From the NCBI GenBank assembly GCA_020226215.1, contig CM035225.1, positions 16,813,868 through 16,877,867 on the forward strand: a DNA stretch of 64,000 nt, written 5' to 3'. The notes under the pieces are model-generated. The model saw only the letters and a list, made by a program, of their open reading frames with translations. It did no database searches and had not been told where the DNA came from. The translations under genes were made by a program, and so were the position numbers. Positions 11,160 through 22,990 of the stretch are shown piece after piece. Position 1 is the stretch's first letter; each line of letters starts with the position of its first letter. The stretch comes from Sindora glabra. Its lineage: Eukaryota; Streptophyta; Magnoliopsida; Fabales; Fabaceae.

Positions 11160-11515
11160 TCTAATATTTTCATACAAATATTTGTGTAAAGAAAGAGTCT
11201 TGCCCTCCCACACCTTATGCCGTTCACGATACTCTAATAAGGAGAATAATCATATACATCTAGTATAAAAAGGGAACCTAATCTCAATAGTTATATAACT
11301 CTAGTTGAGTAAACTCATCATGAATTTAACAAGTCCCACACCAAATAAACTTAAATAAACCCAAATTACATTATTAACATAATATATATAATAATGAGAT
11401 AAATATATAACTCATTGGATTACTTTATTATTTTCAAATCTTATATAATTGAGTTATATGTCTAATGCATTTTTATTTAAAATAAATCTAATTAATCGTA
11501 ACTCAAAATAAAAAA
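11160..11515 (-). repeat. 3' LTR of the decayed copia element (approximate edges)
   Basis: On the minus strand, a purine-rich tract (CAAGTGGGAGAATATAATAA, about 11518-11537) is the expected copia polypurine tract. The sequence after it, at lower coordinates, should be the 3' LTR. It contains a promoter-like CCCTTTTTATACTAG near 11260 and a GGGCAAGACTC word near the R/U5 position. The outer edge is not resolved. Confidence 0.5.
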
Positions 11516-11937
11516 ATTATTATATTCTCCCACTTGGATAATATTAAATGAGCTTTATTAACTTTGAAAATCAATTAAAAAAATAAATCCTAAATTAAAC
11601 AAAAATATAAGTAACCACAATATAAATCACAACTTAATACAATTTCTCTTAAAATGTGATTGAGTCCAATAAAGCATTCAACTTTGAATTATGAACCATG
11701 ATATACCAATTTACTATATAGTATATCTATAATTACAAGAGTCAATTAACTCATTGATATGATCACAAAATAAAAAAAAATTATTACATTCTCCCACTTA
11801 AATAATATTAATTTAATTTTATTAATTTTAAAAATTAGTTAAGAAAAACAACTCCTAGATTAAACAAAAATGTAAGTGACCACAATATAAATCATAACTC
11901 AATGCAATTTACTTCAAAATATGATTAGATCAATGAA
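11515..11937 (-). repeat. 264-base tandem duplication of the copia 3' region
   Basis: Sequence from about 11515 repeats from about 11779 at an offset of 264 bases, and both copies contain the polypurine tract (CTCCCACTT on the plus strand, at 11527 and 11791). The second copy breaks at 11937, where a CACTA transposon is inserted, and resumes at 16850 with GCATCTAACTCTAAACTATG, matching GCATTCAACTTTGAATTATG in the first copy. The first copy thus serves as a record of the undisturbed site. Confidence 0.85.
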
Positions 11938-12545
11938 AACTACAAGAAATTTAACCTTTAGTGATAATGATTAAGTGACAACTAATAATCTTGTCATTGA
12001 AGGCAATATTTTAGTGATAAAAATTTTTTGTTATCACCAAAGGCAATGCTTTAATGACAAAAAATTTTTATTGTCATTGAATAATCAGTATTAATGACGA
12101 AGAAGGTTATTTGTCATACAAAATAATAGTTTGTAGCAACAATTTTATTTTATTTCCACAATAACAGTAATTATTTTTTTAAAAAATTTGAGAGAAAAAT
12201 AAAAATATAACTTATAGTGACCAAAGAAAAATATTGACACAATATATTTTCTGTGACAAGTAAATTCAGTCACATGCAAAACTTTTAGTTACATGATTAT
12301 TTTGTAGTCGCTAAAGGTAGAAATTAAAAATAAAATAGCCAAAAAAATTGAATTCCAATGAGGGCTTTGTTGAACAATTCTCACTTTTCACTTGCAGTCG
12401 CACATTTCTTTGTCAAAGTAAGACATATCTTCACTCTTCGCTCGTATCCTTCATCTGAGCACGTTCATTCATTTCTTTGCTTTCGCTTGTTGATTCATTG
12501 CTGGTTAAGTAGTTTGATTTCATCCATTCGCTTTACTATATATCA

Positions 12546-12689
12546 AGGTAGTAGATAAGGAATAAGTATAGTTTGGCGGATCCAAAACTATACCGTGTTG
12601 CGGATAAAGATGATCTGGAAGCTCTACTTGGAGGTGTCGCCATGGTTGGATTCGTCGGTGTTTTGTGCCAGCTCAATGACTTTGCCAAG
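12546..12689 (+). pseudogene. captured SCAR/WAVE exon 1 fragment
   Basis: In one frame this reads IRNKYSLADPKLYRVADKDD and then LEALLGGVAMVGFVGVLCQL, followed by NDFAK. This is the N-terminal SCAR-homology region of plant SCAR (WAVE) proteins, the subunits that pass Rho-GTPase signals to the ARP2/3 actin-nucleating complex. The family's conserved words (N-E-Y-S-L-A-D-P-E-L-Y, A-D-K-D-D-P-E-A-L-L, G-V-L-R-Q-L-G-D-L-A-E) are all recognisable. Two TAG codons at 12549-12554 stand where Tyr and Gln are expected, and no ATG follows, so it cannot make the native N-terminus. The frame ends at AAG/TTAGTTTTTG, near the position where plant SCAR exon 1 ends. It is a captured fragment, not a gene. Confidence 0.85.
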
Positions 12690-14254
12690 TTAGTTTTTGT
12701 ACTTAACTTAGCTTGTTTCATAATTGTGATTGTGATTGTGTTTGATTAAGCTCTGCAATTGAAGCATTTGTTGTAATGCCTAAGTTATAGCAGTTGAATT
12801 TGGCTATTTTTGTGAATATACTAGGTGGAATCAAGATTGGATTAATAACAAATCACTCCAAATTTAATCTTTACTCTTTTTTTGTTTTAATTTTAATTTT
12901 TAACATGTTTTAATGATTTATTTATCTTTTAAGATATAGTAATAAATTAGTTTGACCGGATGATTGGTGAATTAGTAGGGTCTAGTTTGGAAATTATTCT
13001 GTTTATGTTTATTTTAGCCCTTTTTGTTTAATTAAATGTTTGTTGAGTTTGGTTTGGGCATTAGATTGTTGATGGAATTAGAGGAATATGATTATTTGAT
13101 CACATGGCTAAATTGGGAATTTATGTGGGATTGAGCTTCTAGACTATTTTGCTTATCATCGATGTCTTAAATTTTATTGATTTCTCTTGATGAATCTCAT
13201 CCATCTTTGTTCTTCTTAATTACCCCTTAATTTATCCCCTTTCTAACTTTATTTGTTTCCTTTTTTCCCTAATCTTTCTATATATATATATATATATATA
13301 TATTAAGATTACCGAAAGAGAAAATAGCCAATCTTAGTATCCTGTTACATAGATTGGTTCAGAATCTTGTGTTGACAGATCTCCCTATGGACTTGCTACT
13401 TTGAACCGATTTCTCATTTTTATTTGAAGGCATCTAATTATCGTATGTCAATTTTGGCAGAGAACTTAGTCATGCTATCATGATGTTTAAATGAAATTCT
13501 CATGATACTTTTAAGTAAAACTTTTAATTTAAGCTCTGTTATCTTACATTGAGTTACATTCAATTTTAACGTTTCTCTGATCTTCTGTTTGATTATTTAA
13601 GCTCTGATATCTTAGTTTCTTTGTTAAGCAAATGGCATTACAAAGAAGATGATGGTTTGCATCTAGAGAGCGATGCCAATGAGTAGCTCTTACTTTATAT
13701 TCCTTTCACACAAGTCATCATTCTATTGCTATCAAATCTGAAGAGGAAGGTTTTCATCATACTTAGTCAGCATTGATTTCTGCTTTATATATTGGAGTTA
13801 ATTTCCTGAGCTGCTTGTGATTGGTTGAGGGACAGTATGCTTCCTTTCTACTCAAATTTCATGCTTTGGATTGTTAGTCACTCTGCATTACATGTTATTT
13901 TCAATATAAATCTTTTTCTTACATTTCATGTCTATAGTTGGTTGTATTATGTTGAAAACATTAATAATGAGATTGAACTCTGCTCCTTCTTTTCCTATGC
14001 TTTCATATTAACTCTAATGTCATTACCTTTTTTTATTGAAATTTAAATATTAAACTCTACATTGAGAAAGAATAATTGAATTTACTCTTGTTTTCACTAA
14101 GCCAAAACATTCTTATGTTGGATGCTTATGACATATGACATTTCTAACAATCCTTTAATTATATTTGAGTATTTGGAGGGTGAACCCGAAACATATATAC
14201 CATTGTCAACTTGTTGAGGCTCAAGTCTAATGATCTCTTGTTTTGTCTTTTCAG

Positions 14255-14387
14255 GCAGCATAATTATTTAGCCAACTTCACTTTTCATAGAAAAAGTCAT
14301 TACGTCAAGAAGCCAAGCAAGTTTCTCGAGACATGGAGGAAGCTTTCCCTTTGCAGGAGTATTGGGTCCAAAAGCCTTGTCCTTTTG
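14255..14387 (+). pseudogene. probable captured SCAR exon 2, heavily decayed
   Basis: This follows a good splice acceptor (TTGTCTTTTCAG) and ends at a donor-like GTAATT. The frame reads AA*LFSQLH... and later QVSRDMEEAFPLQE. It lines up in order and at nearly the right spacing with the next part of plant SCAR proteins (A-A-E-I-F-H-D-L-H ... V-Q-Q-L-E-A-E-F-P-S-I-E). Two stops are present. Exon 1 and this piece are separated by about 1.57 kb of intron-like sequence, which implies capture of genomic DNA rather than a cDNA. The protein match alone is weak; the order, strand, frame and splice sites raise confidence. Confidence 0.45.
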
Positions 14388-14859
14388 GTAATTTCATTAA
14401 TTTTACATTCTTTTATGTAGTTTGAGTTTATTGTTGTTACTTTGTAGCATCCTACCCTATGAGACAAGATTGATTTGCCTTTTAGTGAAATAACCTTGAT
14501 GGTCCTGCTATAATATTTTACTACATTGTATAACAATCTTAATTAGAACTAATTATTTATGTATTGTTATACATTAAATTATTCTCATAGTTTGGCTGAA
14601 ATTGTGACATTTAATCATGAGTTTCTTATAATTTTCTTCCAAAATACAAATTCCACTAATTAACATAGAATTTGCTTTTTCCTTATCATTTTCTTCCAAA
14701 ATACAAATTTATAGATCATTTATATCTTTTCTCTATACTATGAATTAAATCTTATTATATTATGAATAATTTATATCTTTCATTATGATTGTTATTTTTT
14801 TGTTGCTTTCTGATTAATTTTAATGGCCTTTCTATAGAACTAACTTAGGAAGCAAGTAG

Positions 14860-16200
14860 GCTTATTAATTGAAGCTCTCCATGCAGCTAAGATCCAATGA
14901 TGTAGAAAATTACCAAAAAAAAGTGTCACAAATTTTTATAGGTTCAGCATATATACTACAAAGGTTCAATGAATTAAAACCATATCTTCTGGACAAAGGC
15001 ATATATAGATATGAGAAATTGGTTGCATATATTATGGGTATAGATAAGGCGCATGCAATAATAGGTGTACAACAAAGTGTAGAAATAAGCCATTTCAATC
15101 CTTTTCATTAGATTTTCATGCCTTAAATGTTGTTAATCTAATCACATAATTATTTTAGTTGATTTATTATAAGTCATTTTGTTTGTTGTTAAGATAAGGC
15201 AAACTTGCTTTAATAAATAGGCTGATGAATGCATAAAGTTGGTCCTAGAATTATGTGATGGAGGAAATCTTGCTTGTTAAAAAGGTTTCTATGTTATGGT
15301 CCATATCTGGTATCTAATTTCATATATGCCACTTTCTTGTTGGAATTTCTGGAATATTTGATATACCATATTTCCATCTATAGCTTTGTAGTGCACTACT
15401 GTTCACTTGAAGCATATTCGATTAGCTAAATGAGGTTCTTGAAACATATATCTTCTATCCTAGAAAAGGAGTTACAAAAAACTATGTTATCTTGAAAGAT
15501 ATATTACATTCTTTTAGGACTCCCAAGTTATAGAGTTGTTAAGTTAGCTAAAGTAGTCTTTGTATTAATAAAGAACCTCCTCCAGATGTGAAAGGTGTAA
15601 ATTGTTTTTCATTACTTCATAATATTACTTGTGAATAAATTAAAGGTTTAGTTTAGAAGCTATAGTTTTTTGCCTTTCTTTAGTTTTTAAATCAACTCAT
15701 AGTTTTCCAGGTGAACTAAAAAAACATTTCCATGTGATCTATCAAATGACAATTCCAAAAGATTGCTAAGGAGGTTGTGCAATTAGCTATTAAAGCATGG
15801 GTCAGAGATCATTAATCAAACTTGAAAAAGAGTGCATATCTTATTCTTATGAACAAGGTAGTGACAATATATGAAGATGCTAGTTTTCTTTGCTAAACTA
15901 GTATTCTTAGGATAAGTGATACTTTCTTACTTGATATTATAAATTCTAGGAATTTCCTTGCCTATTATAACTCAACTACCATTATAACTCTATTTAGAGC
16001 CTTGCTCAACATAAGGTCATTTCCTAGCTACAGAGTGCATTCTTGGATATTATTAAGGTATATAGAGTCTATTGTGAGATGAACCATGTGTTCTTTGACT
16101 AATAATTTACTTGATTTGTTGTAGTTGCTACCTCTAACATTACAGTGTCTCCAAGTTGTGGGGGCAGTTGGTGGACTTCATGTGAATAGCTTGCTAAACT
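14860..16200 (+). other. unassigned interior of the Pack-CACTA element
   Basis: No family recognised. Two pieces look coding-like: 14869-15111 (80 codons, ...KGIYRYEKLVAYIMGIDKAH...) and about 15755-15885, which includes AKEVVQLAIKAWVRDH before a stop. They could be further captured host exons, either downstream SCAR exons that are no longer recognisable or exons of another gene. A GTTGTGGGGGCAGTTGGTGG stretch near 16155 may be a third. Confidence 0.3.
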
Positions 16201-16849
16201 GATATAATCATTTTGTATTTTGTATTATTGAAAAATGTTAAGGCTTATAACTTTATAACTTTATTGTTATGGATCGAATATGATTAGGTTAACTTTAATT
16301 CAAGTTTTATTTTAAATATTATATAATATCAAAATTTTGTTAATTATATCATCTTTATATTATTAGCATTTAATATCACAAAAATAAAAAAAATAATGTC
16401 AACAATGCATATTAACAAAATAAAAATAAGTTTTAATGACAAAATAAATATGTTGACATAAAAGAAGGTTTTAGAGACAATATTGATTGTTACAAATATC
16501 ATGACTTTAGTGACAACATTAATATGTTGTCACTAAAAAAATTTTTGTGACAATAAAATTGTCACAAAGACAATTAATTAGTGATGACAAAATCTTTTTG
16601 TCATTGCACGTTAATTTTATTGTGATAAGAAAATTCATGACTAATATAATTTTTAGTGATAACATAATTTATCATCACAAAAGATGATAGTTTACAATGA
16701 TAACAACCCTTGTCACAGAATTAAAGCTTTTAGTGATAACTATCATTTTTTGTCACAAAATTTTTAACAATGGGGTTTTTTGGCATGACAATTTTATTAA
16801 CTTTTTGTGACAATTTTTGTTACCACTGAAAGTAATTTTTTTTGTAATG

Positions 16850-17300
16850 GAAGCATCTAACTCTAAACTATGGACGATGATATACTAATTTACTATATAA
16901 TACATCCATAATTACAAGGGTTAATTGCCTTATTGACTTGTCATAAGAACATGATGATGTAGTTACACATATAATATAACTAAATGATCCTTCCATACTA
17001 TAATGTAAAGGTTCTCTTTGTGATCCTTTATAAGGATATCATTATAAAATAAGCAACTATCTCACTAAAGAGATAACTACAACTACTTTCATAAATACAC
17101 CATTAATTTTAATTTCATCTCCCTAAGGAGATAACTATTATTTTCATTTACACAAAAGTAAACAATGTTTTCACCAAAAAAATAATTATATCTCGAGATA
17201 AACTTTATCATAATAACATTTAGATTCTATAACGTGCATGAAAAATGAAAGGTACATAAGTCTATTCAAAAACAAATTGCAAAAGCAATATAAATGCGTT
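16850..17300 (-). repeat. copia 3' non-coding region, resumed after the CACTA insertion
   Basis: 16850-16950 completes the second copy of the 264-base tandem unit. The remainder, up to the end of the pol remnant, is non-coding and AT-rich, with CTAAAGAGATAACTAC / CTAAGGAGATAACTAT words repeated about 50 bases apart. It is interpreted as untranslated sequence between copia pol and the polypurine tract. Confidence 0.55.
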
Positions 17301-18680
17301 TATAACGTAAATTCTCCTACTAACTAATTACATTAAAAGAACTCAAAACATCCATGTTTGAAATATGTTGCTTGAAAACAATAGAAGGAATAACCTTAGT
17401 TAGAGAATTTGCTATCATCATCTTAGTGTTAATATATTTAACAAGAACGTCACCATTCTTAACCTAATCTTTGACTACAAAGTACTTAATTTCAATATGT
17501 TTATAACCATTGCATGTCTTGTTATTCTTTGACAATATTACTACTGTAAAATTATCACATTAAATTCTTAAAGGTCTTAAGATGGAGTCAATTGCTTTTA
17601 GCCCAGAAATTAAACTCCTAAGCCATATTGCATGTGTACCTATATCATAACAAGTAACAAACTCTACTTGTATGGTAGAAAATGCAATAAGTGTCTATTT
17701 CAGATTTTTCCAAGAGATAACCCCACCAACTAAAAGAAAAATATTGCCTGATGTTAATTTCATATCATTTACATAACCAGCAAAATCTAAATCCATGTAT
17801 CTAATTACTTCAAGATCATTGACCCTCCTATAAACTAGCATATAGTCATTGGTTTTCTTCAAATACCTTATTACATTTTTAACAACAATCCAATGTTTAT
17901 CACCTAGTTTAGAGAGATACCTACCAAGAATACTTATAACAAAAGATAAATTAGGCCTAGTACAAATTTGAGCATTCATTAAATTTCCTATAACATTGGA
18001 ATATGGTCTATTTTTCATCAAACTTTTCTAAATTTCATTTTTAAGACATTGGTTTTTACTAATTTTATCATCTTTAGAGATAGAAACGTTTCCAAGTTTG
18101 CATTTATTCATGTTGAACCTTTCAAGAACACGATTGATGTAAGCCTTTTGTGAAGGTCCCAACAAGTGTCTAAACCTATCTCTATAGATTTCAATACTCA
18201 AAACAAAAAATGTATCACTGAGATTTTTCATGCAAAAAGATTGAATCAACATAGATTTAGTCTCATGAAATAAATTAACATCACTACTAGCTAGTAATAT
18301 ATCATTCACATACAAAATAATAATGAAATAACTCTCACTTACCTTAAGGTATATGCATTGATCAACCTTATTTTTAACAAAACTCATAGAAGAGATGATT
18401 TTATCAAATATTAAATAAAATTGCCTAAACGCTTGTTTAAGACAATAAATTGACTTCTTTAACTTGCATACCAAATTTACATTTCCACTTTCAACAAAAC
18501 CTTCTAGTTATTGCATATAGACTTCCTTACATAAATCTTTATTCAAAAAAGTAGTATTTACATCCATATGATCGAATTATAGATTATAATGAGCCACTAA
18601 GGCTATAATAATTAACACAACCCTAACTTGATCATGATTGGTATAGAACCCCTTTCCAATTTCCACTAGCCTAATCCTAA
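17300..18680 (-). pseudogene. Ty1/copia pol remnant (reverse transcriptase-RNase H)
   Basis: Minus-strand frames run from high to low coordinates. Near 18600-18650 is ALVAHYNL then HMDVNTTFLNKDL (copia RT). Next, 18474-18028 contains KLKKSIYCLKQA and YVNDILLASS, the RT active-site box, normally Y-V-D-D; Asn here replaces the first catalytic Asp. Then 18021-17695 has RPYSNVIGNLMNAQICTRPN and the start of RNase H (MDLDFAGYVND), and 17690-17310 has EFVTCYD...WLRSLISGLK and KHIEIKYF. Several stops interrupt it. No gag or integrase was seen upstream, so the copy is also 5'-truncated. With the LTR-like end at 11.2-11.5 kb it forms one element split by the Pack-CACTA insertion. Confidence 0.85.
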
Positions 18681-18689
18681 TTGATTACC

Positions 18690-20440
18690 TTAATTCATAA
18701 TAACAAATGTCATGCATTTATAAAGGATCTAGCATTTTAGGAAAAAAATATTAATGAGATTTCTACAAATGATGAAGAAGTTAAGCATGCTTATAGTCCT
18801 CCTAAATAAGGATAAGCAAGCCTAACTAACTCATGAGGATTCAATGCAATGTTTCCTTTATCCACTACTATGACAAAATAAAAGGCTCAAAACATTTTAT
18901 GTACATGAATCTGTGCTACCATTCTACCATTAGAAAGCTCCCATAGAATCTAGCTTTGTGGAAGTGAAGATGGTGGCTTAACTTCGGAATTTGTGAAATA
19001 AAACACGGAAGAGTAAGTTTGGGGCTCAATGAGTAAATAATCTATAAGAATAACAACATTTCATACTTACTTATCCATCGAACTATCCTCCTTCGACCAT
19101 TCATATTAAATTTAAGCATAATGAAATCCAAGAGCTGATAACAATAATTCAACATATAATCATTTCATTTTCAACACCTCATATAAAAATATTCATGAAT
19201 AACTATAATTAAATCATATCTCATTTAGACTGATAAACAAATACAATTTAATCGTTCACCTTTTGTCTCTCGAGTCAACCTTATACCTTCTACAAGTGTT
19301 CCATCCTTGTCCTTCTAAGGTTTGCCTTATGCCATCCACAAGTATGTCATTAGGGATTTTCTATCCGGCATTCATAACATCACTTCCACCATATTTCTCA
19401 TCTCTAATGTTATTTATGGCATGATTCATAATTGCAATTTGAGTATTAGAGCTCAAGCTTTATTCAACACAATCATAATTCAATTTTAATATACATCATA
19501 ATACTAATCAATATCATTATGCCCTCTAATAGAGCTACAAGCATTCTTACATATCATAGTACTCAATTCATAAAGCATTTCTTAATATATATATATATAT
19601 CATTCCATGAGTAATGTAATAAGTTCATTACATCATATATCATATTACATAACTTCTACTTTCTCATGTCATAATTATATATCCTATACAATCATCTTAC
19701 ACTTATCATGGACCATACCATCTTTAGTGTTTAGTGATCAAATACTCATGTTAGGCAATTAAAATTCATGAAAACATAAAATAGATGGGGTATGTGTTAC
19801 TAAATGGTCATCTTAATTATGACCTTTGAATGGTCTTCTATAAATAACTTGAAAATTATAAAGATAATATTTATGAAACTCATTTCATATGAAAGTAGAC
19901 TCAATTAGCTTTTCATGGATTGGTTTGCTAAGTTTTGAAATGGTTACACCCTTTTGAAAATAGATGCAAAATTTTATTTTTTAAAATATTTAGTTTTTTA
20001 CCTTTATCTACTATTTTGATGATATCTCAAAATATGTACAAGATTTTGATTTGAAACTAATTTTATTTGAAAGTAGACTCAATTACCTTTAAAACAATAG
20101 GTAGTTTATTTAAAATAGACATAAGATGAAAGAATTATGCCCCTATAAAGGCAATATAAAATTCCATAGTGATAAATCGATTCATGAATCGACTCACCCA
20201 CCTAATTTTTGGCTCTAGACCTTTAGAATCAATTCATCAACCCCTAGAATCGATTGATTATTCAATTCTAAAATTTAAATTTTCCTTTAGACCCCTAGAA
20301 TCAATTCATGAATCAATTCACACATAAAAATCTCAATTTTTTGCAAAATTTTCATTGTGCAACCAATCCAAAACACCTTATAAACACACGTAATACACAT
20401 CAAACTTAAATATAATCATCAATACACTTATGAAACATCT
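18690..20440. repeat. LTR-like non-coding DNA, family uncertain
   Basis: No coding frame. The composition is less extreme than the surroundings, and the wording resembles Ty3/gypsy LTRs of dicots: AGTAAGTTTGGGGCTCAATG near 19015, and TGAAAGTAGACTCAATTA twice, near 19888 and 20067, within a repeat offset by about 179 bases. A cluster of ATCGATTCATGAATCGA-type palindromes lies at 20170-20340. No edges, primer site or pol gene were found, so the assignment is tentative. Confidence 0.35.
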
Positions 20441-22400
20441 CATATCACCTCTATCCCTCATTTATTTCTATTTTAGTTTGTTATTATTATGCAATGTTTT
20501 TGCAAATATCAATTGGTTGTATCTTATGTGTCAATTGGTCCTATGCATTTAAAAAAAAATTAATGTGCAAAAAGACATGGATTTTATACTTAAAACTAAC
20601 ATTTTTTTAGTTTACAATTTTAGTTGTTATATAAATAACTGACATCTATTACTTATTATTGGGGCGACATCATTGTACTTTACATATAAGTTTCTTTTAC
20701 AAATAACTAATATCTAAACTCAAGACATTGGTACAAGTTGAAAATAAAATGAGTGGAGCAATAACACCATTTGCAAATTTCATCTTGAGCCTCTTCCAAT
20801 TTGAAATTAATTCTTTCTCTAATGAGGTATGTTGTTCTTCTAACTTAAAGTAATTCTCTACAATTTTGTGTTTTTGCTTATCAAATTTTTTTATAGAAAT
20901 GAAACTCTATTAACCCATATCTAAATTTTTGGGGTTGTGTGTTCACTAGAAAAAGGATTTAAAGTTAAAGATTTCTTTGTTTTTAGTTTTATTCTTGTAA
21001 TTTAGTTTTTGGTATTATAATCTACCCTATACCTTTCATTATGATACATCTTTTATAAATTTGTACAGGTAAAAAATTTAATTTCATTTATCTTTTTTGA
21101 CTTTTGATCATATTATATATTATCTATTTATATAAAATGTGTACCATTATTTGTAAAAAATTTAATAAATGTTCATCACTTTTACACGGATTGAATTTAA
21201 CCATATTTTTATGGGGAAAACTAATATCACATGTTGAGTAATAGGTATCAATATAGTATATAGCTCATCACCCATTTATGATTAAGGTATTTGATATAAC
21301 TTCTCATAATTTTCAAACTTTTATTATAATATTTATTATCCAAAATTATTGTCATTAAGATTCTATTGTTTCATATGGATATTATCTTTGGTGCTCTAGA
21401 AGGTCAAATATAGAAGCCACAAAGATGATTCATGAAGAAGTACTAGTAGAGGATGTTAGGGTTTGGATGAAAGAACTAGTAAGTACAATATACCATATCC
21501 ATTATTGATATAAATCGAAGTGGTATATCAAAAATTAAACATTGGTTATTTATAAATAATTGACAATGAATTTTACTTCTACTATCTCTAGCATAAAATA
21601 TAACATCATGTTTCTTGTATCATAATTGATGTAGTTATAATATTTTACAATTATTTTGAAATTGATGTGAAAGATTATTTACATCAATGCTTGATTACAT
21701 ATGGTTCATTTTTCACTGTATAATCCCCTAAATACCTAACATCTATTAGTTATTCAATAGTAATAATAGACATATAAACTAAAGAAAATATATCAATTAC
21801 TTGACATATGTAAATATCTTAATGATGCTAATTTTTTTCACAAGAATTAACTATGCAACCACATTTAGTATTATATTATAAGATACTTAAAATCCTATAA
21901 CATGATATAAAAGTCAAACATCACACTCTTAAAACCTAACATTAAAAGAGTGTTAAAAAATTCTAAAAATATAAAATTTAACCCTACACTCATATTGTTG
22001 CTAACAAACTATATTAATAATATAATATCGAAGGATATTTAATATTATTAATACAAGCTTTCCTTAAATATATCAAAATAATTTTCTTTTCAAAATTTGA
22101 AACAAAATTTTAATGCAACTAGTCTCAAGAAAGGCTAGTGTGCAAATATATATAATTTTATGATATAATATGAGTAAAATTAATTCCCATATAATACTTT
22201 AAGATTAAAAAAAATTATCCAATCATCTAAATGATGTTAAAAAATTGTTATAAAATTTCAAGAGGTAGCTACATCATGGGAATCTCATAAGAAATTTTTT
22301 TTACTCGAAATAATTCCAAACAATCACTAAACAAAATGGCAAAAAATCAGCATAAAAAATTGATTTTAAAAAATATGAAAAAAAAAATGTCCATAATTAC
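20440..22400. other. AT-rich DNA with no recognised feature
   Basis: Nothing supportable as a gene or known repeat was seen on either strand. Confidence 0.5.
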
Positions 22401-22419
22401 ATGTTGGAACGGTGAAGTA

Positions 22420-22990
22420 TAGTGATATATGTACCTCCACCTTATGCCGTCAGCAAGGTGGCGTATGGCATTCACATGCCGTCCGAGTGACTAGCCAATG
22501 CACGTGTGCATGCTGTGTATTTTCTCTTTCGCTTGGCTAGTCTAAAATTAGGATGGAGCAACCCTAATTAATGATCAGGATCATTTTATGCCATTTTTCG
22601 CAAGATTTTCGATGCATTTCTACTCCAAATCCGTCTAAAGGCCTTTCGCTAACTCACCCTGTCCTGAAAGATCCCATAAACACGTTAGTGATAGTGTTCA
22701 AAATTTCAAAAAAAAATCCAAAAACTTGGCTCCAACTGTTCCGGGATACTTGTGTTTTCCTCCATGCATCCGTCAATTACATTCTCAAACTAATACAATC
22801 TTAGCCTCGTCCTAAAAACGTGTTAGAATTGGTTTCTCAACTTTTTTTCAAAAAAAATCCCAAATTCTTGGCCATTCTGGTCCGGGATAAGTATGACAAC
22901 TTCCCTATGTTTTTGCTCCAAAACAGTCCGATTTTTATACAAAATGTGCGTTTTTTAAAAAATAGCACCTATCTTGTCCCAACATGAAAT
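22420..22990. repeat. degenerate roughly 140-base tandem (satellite-like) repeat
   Basis: An island of higher GC. Two units can be matched: CACGTTAG...TTCAAAAAAAAATCC-like...TTGGCTCCA...TTCCGGGATAC (22680-22750), and CGTGTTAG...TTTCAAAAAAAATCCC...TTGGCCATT...GTCCGGGATAAG (22818-22890). The offset is about 140 bases. A third, weaker unit may precede them. The 77-codon frame here (22571-22804) is a chance reading of the repeat. Confidence 0.55.

Larger units (their letters stand above)
11938..16849. mobile_element. CACTA element carrying captured SCAR exons (Pack-CACTA)
   Basis: The left end AACTACAAGAAATTTAACC and the right end TTTTTTTTGTAATG are mutated CACTA...TAGTG termini. The flanks are GAA on both sides (11935-11937, 16850-16852), a 3-bp target duplication as expected for CACTA insertions. 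Both subterminal zones (about 11950-12330 and 16430-16849) are packed with TTTAGTGACAA / TTGTCACTAAAA words in both orientations. No transposase was found in the 4.9 kb, so it depended on a related element for movement. The interior instead holds an exon of a SCAR/WAVE gene and a probable second exon, with long intron-like sequence. It sits inside a copia remnant, so it is younger than that element. Confidence 0.85.

Noticed and set aside
17300..18680. Possible endogenous pararetrovirus
   Set aside because: RT and RNase H order and motifs, polypurine tract and LTR-like end are those of Ty1/copia; no movement-protein or coat features.
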